DNA of 48,479 bases. It comes from Vibrio lentus (GTDB lineage: Bacteria > Pseudomonadota > Gammaproteobacteria > Enterobacterales > Vibrionaceae). Positions within the stretch are counted from its first letter, which is position 1, and every line of letters begins with the position of its first letter. Positions 33,910-42,635 of the stretch are shown here, piece by piece. The translations under genes and the position numbers were made by a program. The DNA is taken from contig NZ_MCZK01000177.1 of assembly GCF_002875945.1 (NCBI RefSeq), forward strand, positions 1 to 48,479, written 5' to 3'. The notes under the pieces were generated by a model. That model was not told where the DNA came from. It was given only the letters and a program-made list of their open reading frames with translations, and made no database searches.

Positions 33910-33934
33910 AACGGCCTATTCAAAATAGGCCGTT
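33910..33934. repeat. 10-bp perfect stem between ybaB and recR
   Basis: AACGGCCTAT-TCAAA-ATAGGCCGTT. No T-run on either side, so it is more likely an RNA-stability or translation element inside the operon than a terminator. Confidence 0.55.
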
Positions 33935-33965
33935 GATCGAGACAAGTCTCTTATAAATAAGTCGC

Positions 33966-34295
33966 TTAGAAAGGCATTTTCATACCTGGTGGAAGTTGCA
34001 TACCACCAGTTACGCCAGCCATTTTCTCTTTTTGTGTCTCTTCAACACGACGAGCTGCATCGTTGAAAGCGGCTGCGATAAGATCTTCAAGCATCTCTTT
34101 ATCGTCTTCCATTAGGCTTTCATCGATATCAACGCGACGAACACTGTGACTACCAGTAATCGTAACTTTTACAAGGCCAGCACCTGACTCACCTGTAACT
34201 TCCATATTTGCGATTTCTTCTTGAAGCTTTTGCATGCGTTCTTGCATTTGCTGGGCTTGCTTCATCATGTTGCCCATACCGCCTTTACCAAACAT
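33966..34295 (-). CDS. ybaB: Nucleoid-associated protein YbaB/EbfC
   Basis: A small DNA-binding dimer, 109 residues. The Met/Gln-rich helical N-terminus MFGKGGMGNMMKQAQQMQERM and the core VKVTITGSHSVRRVDIDESL are typical. It lies between dnaX and recR as in most gammaproteobacteria. Confidence 0.97.
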   Translation of the reverse strand: MFGKGGMGNMMKQAQQMQERMQKLQEEIANMEVTGESGAGLVKVTITGSHSVRRVDIDESLMEDDKEMLEDLIAAAFNDAARRVEETQKEKMAGVTGGMQLPPGMKMPF

Positions 34296-34467
34296 GTTAT
34301 TACTCTCTGGTCTAATTGGTTTATTAAAATCATTTAAGCTACTAAGGGCTTAAATGGGGGTTAAAGCTCTGTGATTCAACCCCACGAGTTCAGTTCTCTG
34401 ATTTGCTTTCCAAGGATGATATGCCCATCACTAAATGAAAGAGGTCTCTATCCTGATAGAATGTTGC

Positions 34468-34515
34468 ATTGGAGAAACGTTATATTGGAGAAACGTTATA
34501 TTGGACGAACGCTAT
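34468..34515. repeat. 16-bp tandem repeat over the dnaX stop codon
   Basis: Three units of ATTGGAGAAACGTTAT: 34468-34483 and 34484-34499 are identical, 34500-34515 differs at three positions and is the coding end of dnaX. The dnaX stop TAA lies in the second unit. Confidence 0.9.
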
Positions 34516-36790
34516 CTCTATCAAGCTCGGCAGCAAAACGTCTTTCGATAAACTGTACGTTGGCATCGTTCTCCAAACTGGAAAACGCGTCTTTCAACTT
34601 GCTTTGATACAGCCTTTCTCTTAATTCTAGTGGCGTTTCTCCACCATCGCCGATTTCCACACTCAAATGACACTCTTCTCCTAGCACAGCATTGAGCGAC
34701 TGTAATAGCTCGCTTTGTGCACGGTCGGTATTCAAGTGAGCTTGGCTTGCTCTCAGCGTTAAGGCAATCGAAGTGCCATTTTTATCAAACACTGAATTCA
34801 ACGCTAACTGTTCAACAAGCTTCGCGGTCTCTAGCTTTTGAATCGTGGCGGACCAGTCATCTTGAGCAATCGATTCTTTGAGCAATTTCTCGACCATTTC
34901 TGGTGTCTTAATATGCTCAAGCGCGCGCTTGATCTGAGTAGGTGTAAGCTCTTTGCTGACTTCTTTTACTACAGGTTTAGACGGTTTCCAACGATAAGGT
35001 TCATTATCATTGGTAACATTTTCTGTCGAAGAGGTCTTTAAAGAAGCTGGCGACACCCGCTCAGAACCACCGTGTTGCTGAGCAACTCGGTCAAGAACTG
35101 AAGTTTTAGCTGGTGTCGCTTTAGCCTTTTTTGGCGTTGAACCTTTGCTCTCTGGTGCTGCACTACCTCTGCGTTGAGAACGCAGTTGGTGGCGTAAACC
35201 ACTCACTGGCGATGAAGAGCGTGCTGGTTGTTCTTGTTGCGTCGGTTCAGCGCTTGCCTGTTGAGGCTGGCTCTGATTCGTCGCTTGATTATGCTGTGGT
35301 GGCATTTGCTGAGTCGCAGGGCTCATCGCTTGCTCTGCACCGTAGCTTGGACGTTCGTCATAAGCCGGTGGCGCATCATACTGACTGTGCGGGTAATCTT
35401 GTTCTGGATAACCTTGGTTGCCTGAATGATCAGCGTAACCTTGCGAATCTGAATATTGTGCCGGGTTCTGTTGTTGATGTTGCTGCTGTTGTTGCTGCAC
35501 AGGTTGCTGCTGAACAGGAGCTTGTTGAGGCGCTTGTTGCTGCACTTGAGGCTGTGAAACCGCAGGAGCCTGAACTGGCTGTCTCGGAGCTGCCATTGGC
35601 GCAGGTTGACTCACAGGCTGAGCAACGCTTTGAGCTGGAGCCTGTCCTTGAGCTACTGGCGCTGGGCTAGTCGACTCAGTCGAGATAGCCGTCGCACTAA
35701 TTTGCTCTGCAGGTCTGAATGCCAACATACGCAGAACCACCATCTCAATGCCAACACGAGCGGTTGGTGATAATGGTAGGTCTTGACGCCCTTTCAACAC
35801 AATCTGATAGTACAGCTGGATATCTTGTGGGCTCAACGCTTTGCTAAGTAGTTCTAGTCGTTCAGCATCAGGCTGCGCTTTATCTAAGGTGGATGGCAGC
35901 GCTTGGTACATGGCCAGACGGTGCAATTGGGTCGCAAGTTGACTCAACAACCCATCCCATTCCACGCCATTCTCGGCAAGACCTTGGATGCAAGCCATCG
36001 CCACTTGTGGCTGCTTACTGCTGATAGCTTCAAGTAGATGAATCGCTTGGTCAGTGTCCAGCGTTCCGAGCATATGAGCAACAGTGTCCGTTTCGACATT
36101 ACCGTTACCCAACGCAATAGCTTGATCCGTAAGACTCAGCGCATCACGCATACTGCCGTCAGCAGCATGGGCAATCATGCCAAGTGCACGAGACTCAGAG
36201 GTCACACTTTCTTGTGCAAGAATATGATCAAGCTGCTCGTGGATATTATCGACACTAATCGGCTTGAGATGAAACTGAAGACAACGCGAAAGAATCGTAA
36301 CCGGAAGCTTTTGTGGATCGGTCGTTGCGAGCAAGAACTTCACATACTCAGGCGGCTCTTCTAAGGTTTTTAGAAGCGCGTTGAAACTGTGCCTAGACAG
36401 CATGTGTACTTCATCGATCAGGTAAACCTTGAAGCGACCACGTGCGGGCTTGTACTGGACATTGTCCAAAAGCTCGCGGGTATCTTCTACCTTAGTTCGA
36501 GATGCAGCATCAATTTCAAGAAGATCAACAAAACGACCTTCATCGATCTCTTTACAGGTTGCACACTCACCACAAGGTGTTGAGGTAATGCCTGTTTCAC
36601 AGTTTAGACCCTTAGCAAATAAGCGACCGATGGTCGTTTTACCGACACCTCGAGTCCCGCTGAACAGGTAAGCATGGTGCAACCTGTTCTGGCTAAGTGC
36701 ATTCTCTAATGCTGTTAAAACATGGGCTTGACCAACCACTTCTTTGAATTTGGTTGGTCGCCATTTTCGCGCTAACGCAAGATAGCTCAT
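34496..36790 (-). CDS. dnaX: DNA polymerase III subunits tau and gamma
   Basis: Clamp-loader ATPase and replisome organiser. The AAA+ domain starts MSYLALARKWRPTKFKEVVG, with Walker A GTRGVGKTT near residue 45, zinc Cys (CGECATC) near 73-79 and the DEVHML motif near 126. Residues about 365-560 form an unusually long Gln/Pro-rich linker (QQQPVQQQQQQHQQQ), which explains 764 residues against 643 in E. coli. The C-terminal domain V should bind the alpha subunit. A slippery A-AAA-AAG at 35132-35126 would give gamma. It is followed by ybaB and recR and preceded by apt. Confidence 0.97.
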   Translation of the reverse strand: MSYLALARKWRPTKFKEVVGQAHVLTALENALSQNRLHHAYLFSGTRGVGKTTIGRLFAKGLNCETGITSTPCGECATCKEIDEGRFVDLLEIDAASRTKVEDTRELLDNVQYKPARGRFKVYLIDEVHMLSRHSFNALLKTLEEPPEYVKFLLATTDPQKLPVTILSRCLQFHLKPISVDNIHEQLDHILAQESVTSESRALGMIAHAADGSMRDALSLTDQAIALGNGNVETDTVAHMLGTLDTDQAIHLLEAISSKQPQVAMACIQGLAENGVEWDGLLSQLATQLHRLAMYQALPSTLDKAQPDAERLELLSKALSPQDIQLYYQIVLKGRQDLPLSPTARVGIEMVVLRMLAFRPAEQISATAISTESTSPAPVAQGQAPAQSVAQPVSQPAPMAAPRQPVQAPAVSQPQVQQQAPQQAPVQQQPVQQQQQQHQQQNPAQYSDSQGYADHSGNQGYPEQDYPHSQYDAPPAYDERPSYGAEQAMSPATQQMPPQHNQATNQSQPQQASAEPTQQEQPARSSSPVSGLRHQLRSQRRGSAAPESKGSTPKKAKATPAKTSVLDRVAQQHGGSERVSPASLKTSSTENVTNDNEPYRWKPSKPVVKEVSKELTPTQIKRALEHIKTPEMVEKLLKESIAQDDWSATIQKLETAKLVEQLALNSVFDKNGTSIALTLRASQAHLNTDRAQSELLQSLNAVLGEECHLSVEIGDGGETPLELRERLYQSKLKDAFSSLENDANVQFIERRFAAELDRDSVRPI
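35121..35132 (-). promoter_or_regulatory. Programmed -1 frameshift site for gamma
   Basis: Read on the minus strand: CCA-AAA-AAG-GCT in frame 0. After a -1 slip on A-AAA-AAG the next codons are GGC then TAA, so gamma would end one residue after Lys555 (556 residues). An AAAGG lies 8 bases upstream, like the internal Shine-Dalgarno stimulator of E. coli dnaX. I did not find an obvious downstream stem. Confidence 0.7.
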
Positions 36791-36807
36791 GAATAATTCC
36801 GAAAGGA

Positions 36808-37353
36808 TTAGTGACCGTCGAATTCGCAGATGCTAAACACTTCAAGATCTAAACCTTGTAAGCGTTTTTCACCACCGATTTCTGGAAGGTTAATAACGAA
36901 TGCAGCGTGCTCTACCACACCGCCAAGTTGACGGATCAACTTAGTTGTTGCTTCAATCGTACCGCCAGTTGCTAACAAGTCATCAACCATAAGTACTTTG
37001 TCGCCTTCTACGATAGCGTCCGTATGGATTTCTAACGTATCCGTACCGTACTCAAGCTCATAAGATTGCGCCACGACTTCACGAGGCAGCTTGCCTGGCT
37101 TACGAACAGGAACAAAGCCAACACCCAGCTCTAGAGCTAAAGGCGCACCAAACAAGAAACCACGAGCTTCAGTACCCACGATCTTAGTAAAGCCCATGTC
37201 CTTATAAGTTTCCGCTAACAGTGCGATCGTCGCTTTGTACGCGGCTGGATCTTCCATCAAGCTTGTCACGTCACGGAATAAAATACCCGCTTTTGGGTAA
37301 TCAGGAATGGTTTTGATGCTTGCTTTGATCAGAGCGATTTTTTCTGTGTTCAT
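36808..37353 (-). CDS. apt: Adenine phosphoribosyltransferase
   Basis: It salvages adenine to AMP with PRPP. It starts MNTEKIALIKASIKTIPDYPKAGILFRD; the PRPP site VLMVDDLLATGGT is near residue 125. I used ATG 37353 (181 residues, E. coli 183); a GTG four codons earlier is possible. It ends 17 bases before dnaX and probably shares its transcript. Confidence 0.96.
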   Translation of the reverse strand: MNTEKIALIKASIKTIPDYPKAGILFRDVTSLMEDPAAYKATIALLAETYKDMGFTKIVGTEARGFLFGAPLALELGVGFVPVRKPGKLPREVVAQSYELEYGTDTLEIHTDAIVEGDKVLMVDDLLATGGTIEATTKLIRQLGGVVEHAAFVINLPEIGGEKRLQGLDLEVFSICEFDGH

Positions 37354-37516
37354 AATCTTATGCACTTCATTAGGCCGCTTTCCAAACTCTCACTAACGAG
37401 TCAAACACGTTAATGCACTGGATTAAGGAAAGGTACGATTGGTATTCATTGCAACGAGAGTCATAACCCTGATTGCTGAAATAATAAACGCCCGCTATTG
37501 AAGCAGGCACACTGGC

Positions 37517-37915
37517 TTAATGGTAGTGATTTTCTTTGCTGTCAGCAACCAACTCATGGGTTGGAAGTCGCATAAACCATGTGAGAAGAATAACAAGTAC
37601 ACAAATTAGGAAGGCCTTGACCCAAATGATCGGGGCAAAGTAGATCGATAACGCAAAACTCAACAAGATAAAGAATACGCCACGCGTTTTAACTTGCTTG
37701 GTCACAGCACCATGTTGATACCAATTGTTCAGTAGCGGGCCGAGCGTTTTATGCTCATGCATCCATTTGTGAACTTTAGGATTACTTCGCATGAAGCATG
37801 CACTAGCAAGAAGAAGGAAAGGTGTTGTGGGCAGAACAGGTAAAACAATACCTAAAACCGCGAGGAATATACAAAGGCCACCAGCAATATTCAGGCTTAT
37901 AACTCGAACGCTAAT
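37517..37915 (-). CDS. ybaN: YbaN family membrane protein (DUF454), AUU start
   Basis: Small inner-membrane protein of unknown function. The family core VLPVLPTTPFLLLASACF lies upstream of the first in-frame ATG (37792), so that ATG cannot be the start. Reading upstream, the frame is closed by TAA five codons before ATT at 37915, with no ATG, GTG or TTG between. ATT follows a perfect AAGGAGG at a 5-base gap and puts the N-terminus within a residue of E. coli YbaN. That gives 132 residues with hydrophobic segments near 4-40 and 80-110. It lies directly upstream of apt, as in E. coli. Confidence 0.88.
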   Translation of the reverse strand: MSVRVISLNIAGGLCIFLAVLGIVLPVLPTTPFLLLASACFMRSNPKVHKWMHEHKTLGPLLNNWYQHGAVTKQVKTRGVFFILLSFALSIYFAPIIWVKAFLICVLVILLTWFMRLPTHELVADSKENHYH

Positions 37916-37962
37916 TGTGGCCTCCTTGAGTTAGCTATCATAGGTTGACTAAAATAACTTAA

Positions 37963-38100
37963 CTAGAATGTTGCGTAACCATTGAATACACGAATCAACG
38001 TTAGTGTTGCTGGTAGCAATGGAATCATTAAAAATGCGGCTAAAAATCCGAGAAAATAGAATACATTAAACGGGTCTTTAAAGTCTTTGTTATCTGCCAT
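37963..38100 (-). CDS. Small membrane protein, 45 residues, upstream of ybaN
   Basis: ATG at 38100 with an AGAAG site 5 bases upstream. The sequence starts MADNKDFKDPFNVFYFLGFL, continues AAFLMIPLLPATLTLI and ends NGYATF: a charged head and one long hydrophobic segment. It stops 47 bases before the ybaN start and is probably cotranscribed. No family recognised. Confidence 0.7.
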   Translation of the reverse strand: MADNKDFKDPFNVFYFLGFLAAFLMIPLLPATLTLIRVFNGYATF

Positions 38101-38248
38101 GATTGCTTCTTATTTTTGTTAGTAAAGGTAAGTATCTGGCGAACCAAACCCGCTTTGCTAAATCGACATTTAACAAAAAAGGCATAGCCACACCATTTGC
38201 GCAACTATACCTTAATCAATTATTCACAAAAACCGAGGAAAAATAGGG

Positions 38249-39352
38249 TTAATCGGTTGACCCTTGGTGGATATCTAAGCTGAAGCTCGCCGAACCCAGT
38301 AGGCTCAATGTCAACTGACAACCCTGTTGAATCGGCAGGTCTCGAGTAATGAAGTTCTTCTTACAGTTTTCTCCCAAACGCTCCCCTGCAGCAATATGTT
38401 GATTCAATTCACCATTTGACCACTGACCATCTAAACCCGCAGGTAAAATAGAAATGGTTCCCTCAGCAAGATCGGCGACACCGAACAAAGCGTTAACTGG
38501 TGTTGAGCACTTAGAGCATTGGATTCCTTTTTCTAGAATTTCAGCAATATCTTTGAGATCAGCATTAAAATCTTTGCGGTTTCTCAAGTAGTCATGGAAC
38601 AGAGCTCTCACCAACAATGTGGTTGCAGAGCCTCCGTTATCAGCAGACGACGAATCGACGAGGTAAAAAGCAAACTGCCCGTTCATCATCCACGCGTAAT
38701 CAAAAACAAGTGGCATCATTTCTGTCGACTGCAACAATCGATAGCTACAGCGCCACGAACCTTGCTTAGTGTCTTTTTCAGGTAACAACGCATGCAACAA
38801 GTCTTTTGCAGCACTTGGATTATCTTGCAAGTAATTTAGGTGCCAATGCAGCTCTTGGTCTTCTGGGATCTCTCCCCCATCATCGACGCAGAACCATTGG
38901 CTTGAGAAATCTCGTTGATCTGAAATATTGTCGAACGAATCTTTTAATGTATTCGCTATCGCGCTTCCTAAGTGGCCATGATCTTCTAACGGCTTCGCTA
39001 GAAAGTCTTTGATACCAAAACGCAGTGCTTTTGCGACATCTGACATGTCATCGGTCCCTGATACAACGATCATAGGCAATGACGGGTACTCCAAGCTGAG
39101 CTCTTCTACTAGCTCGATGCCGTCCAAAATCGGCATTGATAAGTCACACACAATTAAATCTGGCGCTGAGTCTCTAAGTTTTTGCAGAGCGTCCAGTCCA
39201 TTTTCAGCCTCAACCACTTTATAACCAATCTTGTCTAAATACGCGCTGGTTATACGGCGAAAAATAGGATCATCATCAACCAACATAACGCATTTCTGGT
39301 TGGGAACTTCCTGAGCCGAGGTCATTACTGGCTGACTGTGAGTTTTGTACAT
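38249..39352 (-). CDS. rssB: Response regulator RssB (sigma-S adaptor)
   Basis: In E. coli RssB delivers RpoS to ClpXP. The receiver domain (residues about 20-140) has Asp70 as phosphoacceptor in LIVCDLSMPILDG. The run MSDVAKALRFGIKDFLAKPLED closely follows E. coli RssB (MADIAKALRLGVEDVLLKP). The C-terminal part aligns with the degenerate PP2C-like domain (DNPSAAKDLLHAL; LLVRALFHDYLRN). A CSKC pair in GIQCSKCSTP is absent from the E. coli protein as I recall it. Length 367 (E. coli 337). Monocistronic. ATG 39352 has GAGG about 10 bases upstream; Met10 is an alternative. Confidence 0.87.
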   Translation of the reverse strand: MYKTHSQPVMTSAQEVPNQKCVMLVDDDPIFRRITSAYLDKIGYKVVEAENGLDALQKLRDSAPDLIVCDLSMPILDGIELVEELSLEYPSLPMIVVSGTDDMSDVAKALRFGIKDFLAKPLEDHGHLGSAIANTLKDSFDNISDQRDFSSQWFCVDDGGEIPEDQELHWHLNYLQDNPSAAKDLLHALLPEKDTKQGSWRCSYRLLQSTEMMPLVFDYAWMMNGQFAFYLVDSSSADNGGSATTLLVRALFHDYLRNRKDFNADLKDIAEILEKGIQCSKCSTPVNALFGVADLAEGTISILPAGLDGQWSNGELNQHIAAGERLGENCKKNFITRDLPIQQGCQLTLSLLGSASFSLDIHQGSTD

Positions 39353-39580
39353 AATCTATAACCTCACAAAACTAAGTCGAATTATTATTGTTATCCGTTC
39401 TAAGAACTAATATAAAACTTAGTAATAAAATGCTAAATACACAAATGTGCACTCTTTACTGGTAATTCGTGACGAGGGTTGGAATACTTGTAAATAGTGC
39501 AACGAGTTGACGTAACGCAAACATTGATCTCACTGTTACGTATAAATTAGATGAGATTGTAAACAAATGTGTCTGGATTT

Positions 39581-40456
39581 ATGAAATTAGATGATTTAAA
39601 CCTCTTTCGACTCGTCGTTGAAAATGGGAGCTACACCGCAACATCGCGCAAGACTATGATTCCGGTTGCGACCATTACACGACGCATCCAAGCCCTAGAA
39701 GATTCTTTGAACCTAAGGCTTCTCAATAGACACGCGCGTAAACTCTCTTTAACAGAGGCAGGCGAACGTTTTTTCAATGAATGCTCTCCGTTACTGCAAC
39801 GTCTATCTTCTACTGCAGAAGAGCTCACTGACGTGTGTAAAGGGGCTTCAGGGAAGATTCGTATTACCGCTCCCTCCAACCTGACTAAGCGCATGATGAT
39901 GCCGATGTTCAGCGAATTCATGACTCAATACCCTGATATCAATATTGAGTTAATGATGAATAACCAAGCTGATCAGCTCGACCCAACAGAGTGGGATGTC
40001 ATTTTCAGAGTCGGCCCGCAGCGTGACTCAAGCTTAATCGCCAGAAAGATCAGTGAAGTCAAAGACATTCTGATCGCAAGCCCTGACTATTTAGCGAAGA
40101 ACCCAGCGCCAAGCCACGCAGAAGAACTGGCGAATCATTCTCTACTCAAAGGTTACCCACTCATTAAGTGGCAACTGAGTAACTCGAATGAAGAGACAGT
40201 GGTCAACAGCGAGAAAGGTCGTTTCAATGCGAATGCGCTTAATGTCGTGAGACAAGCCTGTTCTGAGGGCCTAGGTATCACCCTAATGCCTGATGTAATG
40301 ATCCGTGAATACATTGAAGATGGCAGCTTAGTACAAGTCTTAGAAGACTGGAGTGCTAACCCTCGTGATATTTACATGCTTTATAACCACAAAGACCACC
40401 TGCCAGAGAAGGTTAGATTGTTTATCGATTTTGTGATCGCATACCACATTCACTAA
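39581..40456 (+). CDS. LysR family transcriptional regulator
   Basis: N-terminal winged helix (KLDDLNLFRLVVENGSYTAT, then ITRRIQALEDSLNLRLLNR) and a periplasmic-binding-like effector domain from about residue 90. I chose ATG 39581 (291 residues), since family members begin right before the DDLNLF helix; an upstream GTG at 39569 is possible. No divergently transcribed metabolic gene sits beside it (rssB is the neighbour), so the target is unknown. Confidence 0.9.
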   Translation: MKLDDLNLFRLVVENGSYTATSRKTMIPVATITRRIQALEDSLNLRLLNRHARKLSLTEAGERFFNECSPLLQRLSSTAEELTDVCKGASGKIRITAPSNLTKRMMMPMFSEFMTQYPDINIELMMNNQADQLDPTEWDVIFRVGPQRDSSLIARKISEVKDILIASPDYLAKNPAPSHAEELANHSLLKGYPLIKWQLSNSNEETVVNSEKGRFNANALNVVRQACSEGLGITLMPDVMIREYIEDGSLVQVLEDWSANPRDIYMLYNHKDHLPEKVRLFIDFVIAYHIH

Positions 40457-40482
40457 GATTCAATCCCCTTCCCCGCAAACAA

Positions 40483-40511
40483 AAAAACCAGAGCCGATGC
40501 TCTGGTTTTTT
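40483..40511. terminator. Shared terminator of lysR gene and purF
   Basis: AAAACCAGAGC-CGAT-GCTCTGGTTTTTT between converging genes. Confidence 0.88.
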
Positions 40512-40534
40512 ATTACTCATTTTTTGTGAGTAAA

Positions 40535-42049
40535 CTAAGCGCCTTCGTTATGTAACTCTAGGTTCGCGAGATCTTGTTGAATCTCACGCTCAACCTTTGA
40601 ATCGTCATTACGTAAAGAATCTAGGAAATCTAGGTACGCTTGGTCGATATCGCCTGTTACATACTCGCCGTTGAATACTGACGTATCAAAACGAGAGATG
40701 TCTTGATTACCCATACCTACAGCAGAGATTAAGTCTGGTAGCGTTTGGAAAATCAAAGCGTCTGCGCCAATCTGCTTACAAATCGTTTCGTTGTCACGGC
40801 CATGAGCAATAAGCTCAGTCGCGCTTGGCATATCAATACCGTAAACGTTCGGGAAACGAACCTCAGGAGCAGCAGAAACCATGAAGACTTTGCTTGCGCC
40901 AGAATCACGAGCCATCTCAATGATCTGCTCTGATGTCGTACCACGAACAATCGAGTCATCAACCAATAGAACGTTCTTACCTTTAAACTCAGAACGAATC
41001 GCGTTGAGTTTACGGCGAACCGACTTCTTACGTTGTTGCTGACCAGGCATGATAAACGTGCGACCAACGTAGCGGTTTTTCACGAAACCTTGACGATATG
41101 GCTTATCAATCGCTTGAGCAATTCGTAGTGCGATATCGTTTGATGTTTCAGGAATTGGAATAACCACGTCAATGTCTAAGTCCGCGTACTCTTCTTTAAT
41201 ACGCTTACCTAACATCTCACCCATCTCAACGCGTGCGCTGTAAACCGAAATTTTGTCGATGAATGAATCTGGGCGTGCAAAATAAACAAACTCAAAAATA
41301 CATGGGTTTAGTTGTGGGTTGTCTGCGCATTGTTTAGTGAAAAGCTCACCATCGAATGTTGCGTAGATAGCTTCACCAGGAGCAACGTCACGCATAAAAT
41401 CAAAACCAACAGCGTCTAACGCCACTGACTCAGACGCAACCATGTACTCTGTTTTACCGTTAATTTCACGCTTACCAAGACACAGTGGACGAATACCATG
41501 TGGGTCACGGAATGCGATCATGCCGTGGCCGATGATCATCGCTGTGACTGCATAAGCACCACGAATAGTGCGGTGTACGTTTGCAACTGCGCGGAACACA
41601 TCTTCTGAAGTCACATTACCTTTAACCGTATCGATCTCATGAGCCAATACGTTCAGTAGAACTTCAGAATCAGACGTTGTGTTGACATGACGACGGTCTT
41701 TTTCGAACAACTTCTCACGAACTTCACTTGCATTCGTTAGGTTACCGTTGTGCGCCAACGTGATGCCAAAAGGAGAGTTTACGTAGAAAGGTTGCGCTTC
41801 AGAAGCACTCGAACTTCCCGCTGTAGGATAACGAACATGACCAATACCAACGTTACCTTGGAGGCGCTGCATGTGTTTTGCTTCAAAAACATCTTTAACT
41901 AAACCGTTCGCCTTACGCAGACGGAAACGATTGCTTTCTATGGTACAAATACCAGCGGCATCTTGGCCACGATGCTGCAATACCGTTAAAGCGTCATAAA
42001 TAGACTGGTTTACAGGTGTTGAACCCACGATTCCAACAATACCACACAT
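40535..42049 (-). CDS. purF: Amidophosphoribosyltransferase
   Basis: First committed step of purine synthesis: PRPP plus glutamine to phosphoribosylamine. The N-terminal nucleophile Cys2 is in MCGIVGIVG, the glutamine domain has LAHNGNLTNA, and the PRPP loop is VLLVDDSIVRGTTS. Length 504 (E. coli 505). It follows cvpA by 33 bases as in E. coli. Confidence 0.98.
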   Translation of the reverse strand: MCGIVGIVGSTPVNQSIYDALTVLQHRGQDAAGICTIESNRFRLRKANGLVKDVFEAKHMQRLQGNVGIGHVRYPTAGSSSASEAQPFYVNSPFGITLAHNGNLTNASEVREKLFEKDRRHVNTTSDSEVLLNVLAHEIDTVKGNVTSEDVFRAVANVHRTIRGAYAVTAMIIGHGMIAFRDPHGIRPLCLGKREINGKTEYMVASESVALDAVGFDFMRDVAPGEAIYATFDGELFTKQCADNPQLNPCIFEFVYFARPDSFIDKISVYSARVEMGEMLGKRIKEEYADLDIDVVIPIPETSNDIALRIAQAIDKPYRQGFVKNRYVGRTFIMPGQQQRKKSVRRKLNAIRSEFKGKNVLLVDDSIVRGTTSEQIIEMARDSGASKVFMVSAAPEVRFPNVYGIDMPSATELIAHGRDNETICKQIGADALIFQTLPDLISAVGMGNQDISRFDTSVFNGEYVTGDIDQAYLDFLDSLRNDDSKVEREIQQDLANLELHNEGA

Positions 42050-42082
42050 GTCCTAATCCTCGATTTTCGACATTAACTGGCG

Positions 42083-42574
42083 CTAGAGCGCGCCAGATAA
42101 GAAACTAGATGTTGCTTGTAAATGCTCAAAGAACGGCGCAATGATTCGGCTAAACTCCGGAACCAACTGCGAATTCTCCCACCACTCAGAACTTGGGAAT
42201 GCAGTAAACGCATCCATGAAAAACAACACTGCTGAGACAATCAGAACACCACGTAAACCGCCAAAGACGACACCGAGGATTCTGTCTGTACCCGACAGGC
42301 CTGTTTTCTGAACTAGTTGACCGATGACATAGTTAACTAAGGCACCAACAACTAACGTTGCAACAAACAATGCTGCTATCGCAGTTCCGTTACGAAACAT
42401 CTCATCTTCGATATTGGTGAAGTACATTGCTAATTTAGCGTAGTACTGGCTAGCAATAAAAAATGCTCCAAACCAAATAACTAATGACAACGCTTCTTTA
42501 GCGAAACCACGAACTAAACTGATCACGGCAGAGAAGCCGATCACGCCTAAAATGACAAAATCTAACCAATTCAT
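42083..42574 (-). CDS. cvpA: Colicin V production protein CvpA
   Basis: Inner-membrane protein with four hydrophobic segments, 163 residues, starting MNWLDFVILGVIGFSAVISL. Cotranscribed with purF; its molecular role is not firmly known. Confidence 0.96.
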   Translation of the reverse strand: MNWLDFVILGVIGFSAVISLVRGFAKEALSLVIWFGAFFIASQYYAKLAMYFTNIEDEMFRNGTAIAALFVATLVVGALVNYVIGQLVQKTGLSGTDRILGVVFGGLRGVLIVSAVLFFMDAFTAFPSSEWWENSQLVPEFSRIIAPFFEHLQATSSFLSGAL

Positions 42575-42635
42575 GAATTCTTCATCTTAAGTTGGCGCGC
42601 ATTTTAACAGAAAAAATGCTGACGCAAACGTTTTC

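Noticed and set aside
37793..37915. Frameshift or truncation of ybaN (no ATG at its 5' end)
   Set aside because: The frame is uninterrupted through the conserved N-terminus and has an ideal ribosome binding site before ATT, so a non-standard start explains it better than damage.
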